Below, piece after piece: positions 20,806 to 30,882 of a stretch of 64,000 nt of DNA. The translations under genes were made by a program, and so were the position numbers. This stretch comes from Gari tellinella. Lineage: Eukaryota > Mollusca > Bivalvia > Cardiida > Psammobiidae. Below the pieces are notes generated by a model. The model was not told the DNA's origin and did not search any database. It worked only from the letters and a program-made list of their open reading frames with translations. Each line of letters opens with the position of its first letter. Position 1 is the first letter of the stretch. Where the stretch lies: NCBI GenBank assembly GCA_922989275.2, contig OV277856.1, positions 54,073,358 through 54,137,357 of the forward strand. The letters are read 5' to 3'.

Positions 20806-21678
20806 GAAAATACTCAACGTACCTACGTTAAAGCGTTCCTGTACCAAAGCGATCGGCAAGTTTCCCAAAACGGTTTTGACATGCATTTATGCAGAGTTCC
20901 TTTTCCAAAGTAGATTGAAAGAATGGCAATTGTCATCACCATTTGAACTGCCGACATATATCCAAGGACTGGAAATTCCAATAGTGTGGTATTCAATGCC
21001 AGAATATGTCACTGAAACGTTAACCTATCTGTTCGTCCTACTTGATGTGCACCACCTGTTCGTGAATGCTCGTGTGAAATGTTGCAGTACTGGGATTAAA
21101 GAGAGAGGCATAAAACGGGATGCATGGGTCAAAGTGGCAGAAAATAATTTAGAAAATGGAAGTGGTCTTAGTCTCGCTTTGGTTGATGATTTGGTTGATA
21201 AACAAAGCAACGCATTTGCGCAGAAAACAGTCTCATCTGAAGTAGAAAAAGTAATGCGAGAAAACGGAGACAACAAAGAAGCAGACTTCTGCAAGTTAAT
21301 AAGGGAATGGTACCAAGCCGAAGATGAACCTAGACTCCCTGTGATAGAAAGGATGTCGCGTCGTCTTAAGATGCGTGAGTGGCTCCTACAAGACGTTGAA
21401 TTTGACAAATTCCCACCATATGGATCACATATAAGGGGTGTGCCTTAAGTGATGTTTGAAGGAATATTGACAAATATTGAACGCAGAATACAAATTATTA
21501 CTTTCGTCAAGACTGGTGCGTACAATCCACGAGCGCTAGGAAGTTTGGAGGTTGAGAACTTGTTTGGCGAATTCCAAGAGTTGGATCCAAATAGTTCCGG
21601 TGTCATTCGAGCAGACGACATTCCTAAAGCACTTGGTGTGGCATCTGAATTGATTGAAGCGAGATTAAACCCCAACAG
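20806..21678 (+). pseudogene. YqaJ gene part 6: C-terminal block with candidate acidic residue
   Basis: Starts NVPTLKRSCTKAIGKFPK and includes WYSMPEY, INARVKCCS-like sequence and DEPRLPVIERMSRRLKMREW. A single TAA at 21446 interrupts it, and the same frame resumes with NIERRI, TGAYNPRALGSLEVENLFG (Glu codons 21548 and 21554), LDPNSSGVIRADDIPKAL and RLNPN. It ends within a codon at CAACAG, followed by GTAACA at 21679. The intron phase matches the next exon exactly. Confidence 0.55.
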
Positions 21679-21717
21679 GTAACAACCACGGTGTTGTTGC
21701 ACTTTCCGATAGTGACT

Positions 21718-21912
21718 TAACCCTTTACTACATAATTTTTCCTCTCTACAACGACACCAAATGGGAGACACATATTGTGTTTTTCGTTCTGAGGGGTCGT
21801 CATAGGGAGGGAAAATTGAGACTTGGTTTACATTTGAAAACACTTTCAAATCAGATCAGAAGCCGCATCACGCGGCGCCTGGTCTGGATTCAAAATGTTT
21901 GTCACTCGTCAT
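21718..21912. mobile_element. Family B foldback, copy B11, in the first 3' intron
   Basis: TTAACCCTTTACTAC at the left, centre TCAGATCAGAAGCCGCATCA with a diverged loop and CTGGATTCAAAATGTTTGTC. The right end is not recognisable. Confidence 0.5.
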
Positions 21913-22081
21913 TATATCAAAATGTTCACTTCTATGTTAATTTGAGAGAAAAGAGCAGATGACAATATCAGACGATATTGTCCTATTTAGGGAACTACGG
22001 CAAGGGTCGATGTAAGGAGGGAAACGTTGTTGTGAGGGCCGTTGTATGGAGGGAACATAAACTATATTCATTTATAGGCAT

Positions 22082-22298
22082 TTAACTTATTCCTCAACTG
22101 TAGAAAATAGTTCCAATTTATACAGTCAAGAATATGTAGCAAATTTTTTGAAATTCTAGCAGAGGACAGTTTAAGAAGGTTGAAAGTTAAAATTAAGAAG
22201 AATGTGCCATTAGGCGCATTCTGATTCATATTCAGTCTGCTTTAAGTGGTCATCTGTCTTCTTCAATTTTAGATATAGGCTATGGAGTAAAGTGTTAA
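22082..22298. mobile_element. Family E foldback, copy E4, in the same intron, reversed
   Basis: GAAAATAGTTCCAATTTA corresponds to the complement of the AACTATTTTC subterminal part of E1 and E3. The hairpin AATGTGCCATTAGGCGCATTCT is diverged, and the right end is GGAGTAAAGTGTTAA. Confidence 0.55.
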
Positions 22299-22410
22299 TT
22301 GCATATTCAACATGTGCGCGTTTTTCCTAGTGTAATTTGTACACGATCAAGCAAGTTTCATTTATTAATTATACCCAAAACTTGTATCAAAAGTTTCCTT
22401 ATTCTTACAG

Positions 22411-22539
22411 AAAGTTTACAATGCACACCAGTCGTGCCAAAGTCTACAAGAGTCATGAATTGTCGGTTGATCCGGGGGTAGATACGACATTTCCACTAGT
22501 TCACATTATACCGTCACATGTACCTGTAATCACACCGAA
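22411..22539 (+). pseudogene. YqaJ gene, second 3' exon
   Basis: The acceptor ATTCTTACAG ends at 22410 and the donor GTAAGT starts at 22540. The exon is fully open in the phase set by the previous exon: the AG left over at 21677-21678 plus its first A makes AGA. It encodes KFTMHTSRAKVYKSHELSV and then a segment rich in P, V and I. It ends with two bases of a codon, which the next exon completes. Confidence 0.6.
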
Positions 22540-22842
22540 GTAAGTCTTTTGTTTCTGCTTCAAATACAATCAGAAAAGTGCTTATCAAAACACTTGTATG
22601 TGTGTAGCCTGTTGAAGAGTCTGATTATCTTTGAAAGACCAAGGTCAATGTCAAGGTTAAAGTCACTGAGATCCTAACTGGTTATGCACTCATGCACCCA
22701 TTGTGTTGCTTGTATCTGAAACAGAGTAGCAGATATGTTCTTGACTCTATTTGTTCCTTTATCATTGTCGCGCAATAAATTCAAGGGTACATAGACCCAA
22801 AAGGGATACTTAAATTCTCCAACCACAGTATATATCCAATCA

Positions 22843-22937
22843 TTTTGGATCCAGTACAGAAATCGCGTATCTGATCAGGATCCAAACTGTTTTCAAATAA
22901 CGATTGTACTAGGGGTAAGGCAGTGAATGGATTATTG
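22843..22937. mobile_element. Fragment of a family B foldback, copy B12, in the second 3' intron
   Basis: TTTTGGATCCAGTACAGAAA and GATCAGGATCCAAACTGTTT are the two arms, with most of the loop lost. Confidence 0.5.
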
Positions 22938-22999
22938 CAATTTAATATTAAACAAAAATACGGATTAATTTATTAACTTTTTAAAATTATAAATTCCAG

Positions 23000-23108
23000 A
23001 AACCACTTCTTTGATCAGCCAGAAAGGGGCGCTAGAAAATACGGAAAAAGGAAGCGAAGTGAGATCAGCAAACCTGGAATGACCAGTAGAGGCACTCGGC
23101 CAGTTTGA
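23000..23108 (+). pseudogene. YqaJ gene, last coding exon
   Basis: After the acceptor AAATTCCAG (ending 22999) the first A completes a lysine codon. The frame then reads NHFFDQPERGARKYGKRKR, then SEISKPGMTSRGTRPV and TGA at 23106-23108. A basic tail with FFD and a S-P-G..RG..PV ending closes the protein. The intact phase across two introns is the best evidence that this was one spliced gene. Confidence 0.6.
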
Positions 23109-23172
23109 GAGCACCATCATTGTGACGAATCTAAAGTCCTACCGCACATAAGACTTGGCATTTATTTGCCGG

Positions 23173-23178
23173 AATAAA
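23173..23178 (+). terminator. Polyadenylation signal of the YqaJ gene
   Basis: AATAAA 65 bases after the stop codon. It is the first such signal downstream. Confidence 0.5.
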
Positions 23179-23208
23179 AGTTGACTATGTCGCTGCTAAA
23201 GTGAAGCA

Positions 23209-24085
23209 TACGAGGGTAGTTCTAAAAGTTTTAATACTGTATCAATAACTTAATTATAATAAGTGCAAAATGCACGTGTGATATATCATTTTAAACAACA
23301 ATTCTTTGCTGACACGGTCGTATAATGTACAATAAGATCGCATGACTCGACTAGCCCCAACATGAACCTAAATGACCCCTCCTAGAAGACACTGGACTTT
23401 TTGTGTATTGCTGAGTTCATTTTCTTAACACAAGTGGATACTTTAATAATTATTACGACTTTATTATTTTGAATAAGTCTGTCATATAAAATCAGACAAG
23501 TATGCAAACACTACACAGTTTTAAATGTTATTACTATATAAAATAGAAAAGATAGAGTTAATACTAAAGACGTAATGAAAATATAATAGAATTATTGATC
23601 TACTGTTATGTATAAAAAGGTATTTAGTGCAATCACAAACTCATTTTTTTATAAAACCAGGTTAAATATTTAGCCATTGAAATAGATTTTCATGTTTTTA
23701 AAGCAAAATGTAGATACAATGCATATTGATCTGGAACATTTTCATAGCGTTCGAAAAAAAAAAGCCAACAATCGTCATTAGCAAATAATTTTATTCCTTT
23801 TTTCCTTTTTTTTCTTTCTTTTTCTTTTTTTGGGGGGGGGGGGGGGGGGGTGTACTCTTTAATAGGTTATTACGTCAAAAAGAATGTCTGAAAAATGTTG
23901 TTTCTGTGTCCTCGAGAAAGGGTCATTTAGGACCATGTTATGACTTATTGAGTTATGTGATCTTATTGTGCATTATACCATCGTATAGACGAAGATCCTT
24001 TAAAATGATGTATCACACATGCATTTTGCTCTAATTATATTGAAGTTATTGATCAAGTATTATTACGTTTTGAACAACCCTCGTA
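23209..24085. mobile_element. Non-autonomous element with about 190-bp terminal inverted repeats
   Basis: TACGAGGGTAGTTCTAAAAG at the left is matched by the complement of GTTTTGAACAACCCTCGTA at the right. The arms stay alignable to about 23400 and 23890 (for example GCAAAATGCACGTGTGAT with ATCACACATGCATTTTGC). The borders are TA. The ACGAGGG terminus and TA target site point to the IS630-Tc1-mariner group. The 490-bp interior includes a poly-G tract at 23831-23850 and has no transposase. Confidence 0.75.
23831..23850 (+). repeat. Poly-G tract
   Basis: About 20 consecutive G after a T-rich stretch, ending TGTACTC. Confidence 0.95.
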
Positions 24086-24497
24086 CATGTGTTTTATATT
24101 TTGTAATAAAGTGGAGTAACTGCATCTGGTGTGCTATAAAGTAGTCACAGTTTTTTTTAAATATACATGTAAGTGGAAACTTTTCATTGTTCATAGTAAG
24201 AAAACTGTTTTTCATCATATTGTCTTCCACTCTAGGGACATGTTGATATTGGCTGTGCTTCTTGCAACACTAGTACTTCCCTTTGCCCAGAGGTTGTTTA
24301 TATCGCTTTGCTTGGTTAGTTGCATAATATGTTGGATCCTGATTAGACCTCAAGAAATTCGGTGTCTCAACTAGATCCAAGTTATTCAATATTTTATTGG
24401 AGTTTGCTTAAATATTACCGAATTCATGTTCTTCCAAGAGGTAGGATTACTATCAAAGTTAGAAAGAACTTCCTTAAAAAGTGGACCTTTTGCTTAA

Positions 24498-24745
24498 ATA
24501 ACCCTTTCATTCTAAATAGCGCTTTAAATCGCGTTTGCAAACAGTTTGGGTCCGGATCAGACGCCGCGTAACGCGGCGTCTGATCACGACCCAAACTGTT
24601 TGACACTCTTATCGATAATAATTAAGGCATACAACCTTAAATCTAACATTGAAACGTGTCTTGCAGATAACAATACTGAAGCAGACGACAATAAAGCGGT
24701 AAAGGTGTAAAAATATCCCGAATTATTTGATCATGAAAGGGTTAA
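24498..24745. mobile_element. Family B foldback, reference copy B4
   Basis: AACCCTTTCATTC at the left, CATGAAAGGGTTAA at the right. The centre is AAACAGTTTGGGTCCGGATC, AGACGCCGCGTAACGCGGCG and complement. One flank holds CTTGCAGATAACAATACTGA and GAAGCAGACGACAATAAAGC, typical for the family. TTAA at the ends suggests a piggyBac- or Kolobok-like mobiliser, an inference. Confidence 0.88.
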
Positions 24746-25019
24746 AGTATTTTTATTTATCAGGACAAAACTCGTTCAATAATGATGCGCCTTCAAAGCG
24801 ATTTACCAGCTTTTTATGAAATGCAATAAAGCCTGTTTAAAAATGGATAGAAAAAAATAAACGAGTGTTTGTTATTTTTAGCATTTCGATACATGTTACT
24901 GCTCAGTGCAGGGTAGAACCGATTGAAAAAGCTCATAAAGAAGCTTTTTGCATCGATGTTGTCTGCATTAAACAGTCGGGGAAATCTTGACCATAATGTA
25001 CAGGATACTTCTCTGTTTC

Positions 25020-25427
25020 GATACTTAAACAAGGGCCAATTGGTTGTATAAAAGACATGTGGCAGCTGAAAGCAAGGTGACAGTAAAACAGGAAGCTCAT
25101 CAAGGAGCTTTATGTTTACTGTCCATGTTTTAACACTCTTACTCTCATTGACGGCCAAAAAGCGCATTTGCAAACAGTGTGGATCCTGATCAGATGCCGC
25201 GTCGATCAGGATCTAAACTGTTTGACATTATGTTTTAAATTGCTACAGTCATTCTGCCCTAAATTAAATTTGAAACGATATTACAGACATCAATATTGAA
25301 GCACATGACAATGAAATGGTGAAGGGGTTAAAATCTCACTATAAATTTGATCATGAAAGGGTTAATCAGTCACCAGCATGAAATAATTTAGACAATATAG
25401 TGGTCGCAATTTAAGGGTTTTACTGTA
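25020..25427. mobile_element. Family C foldback, copy C10, split by B5
   Basis: The left half has TTGTATAAAAGACATGTGGC and GACAGTAAAACAGGAAGCTC with the loop. The right half, after 25365, has TCAGTCACCAGCATG and AGTGGTCGCAATTTAAGGG with a TTTTACTGTA terminus. Confidence 0.7.
25130..25365. mobile_element. Family B foldback, copy B5, nested in C10
   Basis: TTAACACTCTTACTCTCATT at the left and GATCATGAAAGGGTTAA at the right. The central hairpin is shortened to GATCCTGATCAGATGCCGCG followed by TCGATCAGGATC. Confidence 0.75.
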
Positions 25428-25779
25428 TTTTTCTGGCGGTTTTGAGGTGTCCTTCTGTATAGTTTATTGCAAGTATATATCTAAAACCTACGTCTTCTAC
25501 ATACATGTATATGCAAACAATATCTTCTACCGAAAATCAAGTTTGTTTCATACAAAAAGTGTCCAAATTCACATAGCTTTGCTGAAGATATTCAGTGTGA
25601 TTGCCGTTTTGGGGGCTGTCTTTTGTATGTTTATTCTTATTTATTTTAGATCTAATTATAGTTATTTGTGTTTTGTCGATGGCCTGCATTTGGCGCTCTA
25701 CCATTATTTATATCAGTCGGCAATACTTAGCCGGTCGGTTCATTGCTGATTGATGGGGGTAATGTGATCGCCGTTTTGG

Positions 25780-25957
25780 GGGACTGTCTTTTATATGTTT
25801 ATTCATGTTTTATTTCAGATCTAATTGTAGTTATTTTGTCTTTTCACGATTTATAGGTACATATGTGTTATTTCATGTAAAGCGCTTTTGAACGCACAAT
25901 CCCTGTGTGAAAAGAGCGCTATATAAATCTGGTATAATAATAATAATAATAATAGTC
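25780..25957 (+). repeat. SINE/LINE-tail-like repeat ending in an AAT run
   Basis: GATCTAATTGTAGTTATTTT, then AAAGCGCTTTTGAACGCAC, GAAAAGAGCGCTATATAAAT and CTGG with a run of ATA. The same order occurs at 53510-53680; a partial extra head copy is at 25640-25690. The GCGCTATATAAAT-AATAAT ending is widespread in invertebrate retroelement tails. Confidence 0.6.
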
Positions 25958-26129
25958 TTAAACAACAAAGATCATTGTCAGACGCCTAGTTACATGGCTG
26001 TTTACAAATATGGTTATGCTGAGAACAGCAGACGAAGAGTAAACGTGACTTGCATTTCGGAAATTGACATATTTATCCACAGCACAAGGGATATATTAAA
26101 CATGTCCAAAATGGACTAATTACTCAGTG

Positions 26130-26710
26130 TCTGATAAGGATCCAACCCTTCTGACATTCAGATGCTACATATATTGTAAACAGTTATTGAAAAATGTGGA
26201 CCAACATTCAGGATAATAGATCTACATTGTTTTAAGACTGATGTTTTGAAAACGACATTTGCCACGGTCTTAAAATAATATCAGGTTCGATCTGATGGAA
26301 TACATTTTCAAATACCAGAATGGAGATCACGTTATAGAAATATAATTTTATTAATAACAGAATATAACATCATACTGGATGTCCTTGTAAACAATCGTAA
26401 AAACGACAAATAGAATAAATAAACCCACCAACAAATATGAAAACACCTGTTCAATAAAACAAGACATTGGATATACAATGATAAAACTAGACTTCTAGCG
26501 TAGGTCTTTGTCAGCCACCGCATCTCCGATGTGTTGTCTACACTGCTTGATACCCATGACAATGATTAACATAGTTTGTCTTCACATAAATTATATTCCA
26601 GCAGAACAAATCGTCGAAAAAGAATTGAATATAAGGTACTGTGGCTGTCTGATCCATATATAGACATGAAAACATGAATACTACAAAAATGTAGAATCAA
26701 ATTACAAATG
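26130..26710. other. Stretch without a supported gene
   Basis: AT-rich; minus-strand frames at 26332-26562 and 26566-26781 overlap repeats and contain no motif. Confidence 0.4.
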
Positions 26711-26714
26711 CTTA

Positions 26715-26921
26715 TACAGTAAACCTCTCTATTACGACCACTTAAAGAGGCCTCATTTATTGTAGTACAGACAGGTGACAAATTAAAGCAAGGTAACAGT
26801 AAAAGAAAAAGCTCAAAAATGAGTTTTCTGTTTTACAATCACACTGTTTTAGGCAGTCGCCTATCTTAAACACCGAATTATTTACAAAATCTAGTGGTCG
26901 TAAACGAGAGGTTTTACTGTT
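26715..26921. mobile_element. Family C foldback, copy C4
   Basis: TACAGTAAACCTCTCTATTA at the left; TAAACGAGAGGTTTTACTGT at the right. The core reads AGTAAAAGAAAAAGCTC, diverged. Confidence 0.8.
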
Positions 26922-26925
26922 CAAG

Positions 26926-27094
26926 TACAGTAAAACAAAGGCTAATTGATTGTATTAAAGACAGGTGACAGGCAATGGCAATGTGACAGTAAAACGGAAA
27001 GTTCCCCTAGGAGCTTCCCGTTTTACAGGCACCTTGCTCTATGCAGCCGCTTGTCTGAAACATTTAGTTGTCGTTATAGAAAGGCTTTACAGTA
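26926..27094. mobile_element. Family C foldback, copy C5, immediately after C4
   Basis: Only four bases separate it from C4. The core AAAACGGAAAGTTCCCCTAG with GAGCTTCCCGTTTTAC is nearly perfect. The left end TACAGTAAAACAAAGG lacks CTCTCTATTACGACC. Confidence 0.75.
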
Positions 27095-27346
27095 CACGCT
27101 TACCCCTTTCATTCGCGGCTTGAATTTCAAATAGAATTGTCCATGTGTGGAAATCAGTTCATGATGATTATAGAGGGGCTTTATTTACGATTTTAAATGT
27201 TCACGAAAAGCGTAGGTCCTGGTCAGAAGGCTCCTACTGAATATATAACATCATACTAGATGTTTTGGGTAACAACTTGTAAACAAACGTAAACATTAGA
27301 ATGAAATGAAAACATTTAGATCTGACTAGGTCTGCTCAATAAAACG

Positions 27347-27549
27347 TACAGTAAACATTTCTGTTACGACCGCTAAACGGATGGCTAATTGGTAAAATAT
27401 AGGTGACTGCTTAAAGCAAATTGCCAGTAAAACAGAAAGCTCCTTTAGGATCTTTCTGTTTTACTATCGCCTTGCTTTTATTAGTCGCCTGTTTGAAACA
27501 CTAACTAATTAACATAATCAAGTGGTCGTGATGGAGAGGTTATACTGTA
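27347..27549. mobile_element. Family C foldback, copy C6
   Basis: TACAGTAAACATTTCTGTTA at the left, the core AACAGAAAGCTCCTTTAGGA, and GGTCGTGATGGAGAGGTT-ATACTGTA at the right. It ends 24 bases from the stop codon of the zinc-finger pseudogene. Confidence 0.8.
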
Positions 27550-27572
27550 CAGTACATGTTTACCCCCTTTCT

Positions 27573-28425
27573 TTACTTTTTGTGCGAGTGTGTTTCATGA
27601 TACAATAAACTCGATCTCCATTTGTAGGTTTTCCCACATACTCTACAAACCAGCTGTATGCGTTTGTGCTCTGCCCGTTTATGGTCATGTAAGGCGCTGT
27701 ATGATGAAAGCTCCGATTTGCAATTTATTGTAGAGCAAGTAAGCTTGACACCTTCGTGTGTTGCTTTAATGTGTTCTTGTAAATTGGTTTTGTAGTTAAA
27801 GGTTGCAGGGCACAGTGAACATTTCTCTTTCAGGAATGCTTGATGCGACGCAAGATGTCATCTAAAGTGGGGTAGCTGGTCAAATCCTCTGCTACATGTA
27901 GGGCATTTGTACTTGAAATCTTTATTGTGAATTGTTTTCACATGCATACTAAGGGAGTACTTTGATCGTAGATGTTTACCACATGATTCATAAATGTAAA
28001 TTTGTCTTGACACTAATTTGTCTTCATATGGCATGTGCACTTTCTGGTGGCGATTGAGATTGCTTTTGTTTGTTGTTGTGTAACTACCGGTACACGTGTT
28101 ACAGGTGAGCTTTCTCTCCCTGGTCGTCCTTCGGAATGGTTTATCATTGATTGGTGGCGACTTTTGTCCATTTGAATTTTCATATGACGCTTTAGGTTTT
28201 GTTTATAATTTGTGGCATAATTACAGATGTCACATACATGTTGTTCAGGACTAGGATTTGAATTGGAGATATCGTAGCAACTCATGTGTATGCTGTTGTT
28301 GTTTACATCTGAAATGTCAGGGTCCCGGATAGGTGACAACACTGGCTTGTGTCTGTACAAAAAGGCTTTACGGGTGTTGAAGAAATGCTGCCATCAACAC
28401 CTTCTACTTCTATCGATGCATCCAT
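27573..28425 (-). pseudogene. C2H2 zinc-finger protein gene, broken
   Basis: Starts at an ATG (28425) five bases inside an exon that follows a CTTTTTTAG acceptor, so it has an upstream intron and is not a processed copy. It then reads DASIEVEGVDGS, a linker, and about seven C2H2 fingers, including HVCDICNYATNYKQNLKRH, LTCNTCTGSYTTTNKS, ESCGKHLRSKYSLSMH, YKCPTCSRGFDQLPHF, KCSLCPATFNYKTNLQEH and LVCRVCGKTYKWRSSLLYH, ending HSHKK. Two frame changes (near 28345 and 28165), one change near 28040, and a TGA at 27858-27860 (likely from CGA) break it. A DNA-binding regulator or transposon-captured finger protein is possible. Confidence 0.65.
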
Positions 28426-28549
28426 TTCGCCTAAAAAAGAGAAAAAAAGAAAATGTACAGCATTATATACTATGAGCAATCGTATCAGAATGATAGTACA
28501 AACATGTATGATAGTGTAAAATATGTGATGGAAACTAAATATTCCCGCT

Positions 28550-28690
28550 TAACTTATTGAATCCTAATTACGCAAATATGCGTCATTTGCAAGCATCTTA
28601 CCTGTAAGGAGTACACTTGTCTTATGCAAACAGTGTAGGGCCTAATCAGAGGGTTCCTTAAAGGCCTATATCTGGCTCAGCAGGATGTCA
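28550..28690. mobile_element. Degraded family F foldback, copy F3
   Basis: ACGCAAATATGCGTCATTTG, then ACACTTGTCTTATGCAAACA followed by GTGTAGGGCC and CAGAGGGTTCC. Only one arm of the hairpin is clear. Confidence 0.45.
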
Positions 28691-28699
28691 ATTGGAGTG

Positions 28700-29095
28700 T
28701 ATATTGTGGTAGGGTGTGATACACAATTGTTACATCATATTACCCAGAGGCACCCAGATGCATCATGGTCTTAGGTACTAGGTATTATTACAGGCAGATA
28801 AGGGATCTATAGCTGATCCATTTCAACACAGTGGTTGTTGCATAAGAAATCAGGAAGTACTGACAGTACTTCATTACATTTTTAGATACAGATCAGATGT
28901 GACATGATGCAGCATCTTCTTATATATGGATCCAAACTGTTGGCAAATAACAGTCAACTCACGGTCAACAGCATAAGGGTTTATTTCAGAGCTATCATAA
29001 GCCCCTAGATTGGTCAACATCTATCAATTAGTACCCTGCTGTGATAATTGGCACACCCTGATCTTATCTCCAAGTATCAAGCTGTGTTTGGGGGG
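28700..29095. other. Stretch without a supported gene
   Basis: Contains hairpin-like remnants of B-type cores (GATCAGATGTGACATG, GGATCCAAACTGTTGGCAAA near 28927) but no complete element or gene. Confidence 0.4.
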
Positions 29096-29109
29096 GACTG
29101 CTATATAGT

Positions 29110-29275
29110 GACTTGATTTACCCCTTTAAGGAGCCTTCTAAACAGGATCTTCACTGTTTGTCACTTTGACATATATTGTAAAAAACAACCCTAAAAAGTA
29201 AAAATGGACCAGAATACAATGAAAACTAGAATTGTCCATTTCAGGTTTCAGTGAGGAAAAGCCAAACTTAATATC
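29110..29275. mobile_element. Degraded family F foldback, copy F4, reversed
   Basis: AAGGAGCCTTCTAAACAGGA with TTCACTGTTTGTCACTTTGA and AACAACCCTAAAAAGTAAAA matches the complement of the left half of F1 (43416 onwards), including the AACTAGAATTGTCCATTT segment. Confidence 0.6.
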
Positions 29276-29319
29276 AACTTAAACAAGGACTTAATTATAT
29301 ATGTGCATACATAAACAAA

Positions 29320-29470
29320 ATGTCAGCATCAGCTTGGGAGTTGGAAGGTAGCGGGTTTGATCGCCAGTTGCGACCAACTAGTGCCGTAATATTGCTAGGA
29401 GCAGCTCTCTTTGGGGTTTACATTTTGTGCAAATTGTCAAAAGGAGGCATTGTAAGGTAAAGGGTTGCAA
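29320..29470 (+). repeat. SINE-like fragment with a B-box-like motif
   Basis: GTAGCGGGTTTGATCGCCAG resembles a tRNA B box (GGTTTGATCGC) and is followed by GCAGCTCTCTTTGGGG and CAAAAGGAGGCATTGTAAGG. There is no cloverleaf. Confidence 0.35.
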
Positions 29471-29499
29471 AGAGATTTATTTAAACTTTGTTAAACTAA

Positions 29500-30330
29500 C
29501 AAAAGGGCGTTTTGGACGTAAAAGGATCCTAAAGTCGTCTGAAATCGTTACCGTAAGATCGCTATAATTGATACAGTATAGTCGCTATAATCATTCAGAT
29601 CACCGTGTAGTCTGATTCAATAAACAATACAGTTTCAGTTTCATCAGTGCATTACTTTGAACGTGGATATTTTATTAAATCTCACAGCTATTGTGGTTGT
29701 ACTGCTCTCTAAATAAGAGTACATACTTTACTCAAGTTTTAACGCCCGATTAGATGTCAGGATGTGTATAAACTGCGTATATGACACGTTTGTAAACTCG
29801 GCATCGTGTAAACATTGCCAGGTATTTATTGATGTAATGGAAATATTTTGTTTGGAAAGCTTGATAACGGAACAATGACAGTCAGGTAAATATCTAAAAT
29901 CAATGCACAATATAATGTACGTTTGCTTTTCTTAGTGATCTACTTAGAAACATGGAAAACAGATGAAAACACCTACCGTACATGTCCGCGTGTCGCACTG
30001 AATCGATTGACTCCTTACAATCTAGTCGCAAAATCTAGTCATTGTACAGTTCGTTTATACACTGTGTATATAGATCTATTCAACAAAGACAAAAACTGAT
30101 GTAAAACAAAAATAACAACCCCCTCCACTGTTGATTTTATACTAGATATATAGCTCACAAGTTTCAAACAGTTACCTAAGGTAGTTATTTAGAAAAGTTA
30201 TCTTACGAAATGTTAACCTAGAAGCAAACCAAAACGATGTAGGCGACAGGGTGACGACAAAAGCTTGAATGCTCGAAAAGTATAACCAAACATGATAATG
30301 AAACAAGTAAACATGATTCTCAAAACAGGT
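29500..30330. other. Stretch without a supported gene
   Basis: Near 29628, AACAATACAGTTTCAGTTTC resembles the reverse of the AAACTGAAACTG tail seen at 48977 and may be the 3' end of a related LINE on the minus strand. Nothing else is recognised. Confidence 0.4.
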
Positions 30331-30333
30331 GTG

Positions 30334-30425
30334 CCTTTGACTGGATTCGAACGTCTGACCTCATATCACACAGTCCTAACAGTTCTACGCGTTAACAAAT
30401 GAGCCATCGCGATACCTGTTACAGG
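30334..30425 (-). repeat. tRNA-like fragment (SINE head or tRNA pseudogene)
   Basis: On the minus strand, CGATGGCTCATTTGTTAACG is A-box-like and ACGTTCGAATCCAGT contains a B box 60-65 bases on. The outer ends CAGGTATCG and AAAGGCACACC do not pair fully. Confidence 0.4.
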
Positions 30426-30882
30426 GCTTGTTTTGTTTTTGAAGATATATGACTTCTACTAATAAACCAGTGAAATGCCTCCGCTCAATGTAAGCTCAGC
30501 GTACCGTCTGTACAGTAGACAACTATCAATATGTGATTTAATACTACTTTAGGTGTAAATAAAGAAGAATTAGCTGAACTAGGTTTGGTTAAAAAGGCCT
30601 ATCTAGCAGGCTCCCTCTGCAAGTCATTTATGCCTCGTTATTTGTTTCCATTCATAATGCGAACTTCTATATGTTGCTATGTTTATTCCAAACTTTGTGG
30701 GATATATGTTTTGCGACTAAAACCAGAAAACAAAAAATCATAAGATTGGGATTCAAACTGAGATATGCTCAAATTTGTGTTGTAGCATTAGAATGCGCGA
30801 CCATGGTAACGTTCTTATCGTATTTGAATTGTATGTACCAAGACTTACAAAGATATACTCTGTCAGAAAGAGCGATTGATAA

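Larger units (their letters stand above)
17257..23108 (+). pseudogene. Large transposon-like gene: C2H2 finger, DDE-like blocks, YqaJ-type nuclease; frame-broken, 3' exons intact
   Basis: One protein of about 1,550 residues can be followed from the ATG at 17257 through several frames. The order is: C2H2 finger (IYC..C-type start, H..H by residue 28); an acidic linker; a block with LCVDGKKINLG and DVDLWGYE; a YqaJ-family nuclease block; a block with ISFDGQWANLAVRSK and PLT; a basic/acidic linker; and a C-terminal block with NPRALGSLEVENLFGEF. Frame changes occur near 17400, 17638, 18360, 19090, 19735 and 20805, with in-frame stops at 19298 and 21446. The gene then continues into two more exons in correct phase. 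YqaJ nucleases are phage/transposon-type exonucleases; ISL2EU-type transposons are known to carry YqaJ proteins. The identity of this larger family is not certain. Confidence 0.7.

Noticed and set aside
17257..21682. Frame breaks in the YqaJ gene as sequencing errors
   Set aside because: Not excluded, but less likely as a full explanation: the 3.6-kb LINE ORF2 in the same assembly has no break, and two of the lesions are plain stop codons.
25447..25749. 100-codon frame with hydrophobic stretches
   Set aside because: It overlaps the head of the GCGCTATATAAAT repeat, which is seen again at 53.5 kb. This is probably chance.
30334..30425. Functional tRNA gene on the minus strand
   Set aside because: The B box is good but the stems do not close and no anticodon arm can be drawn.
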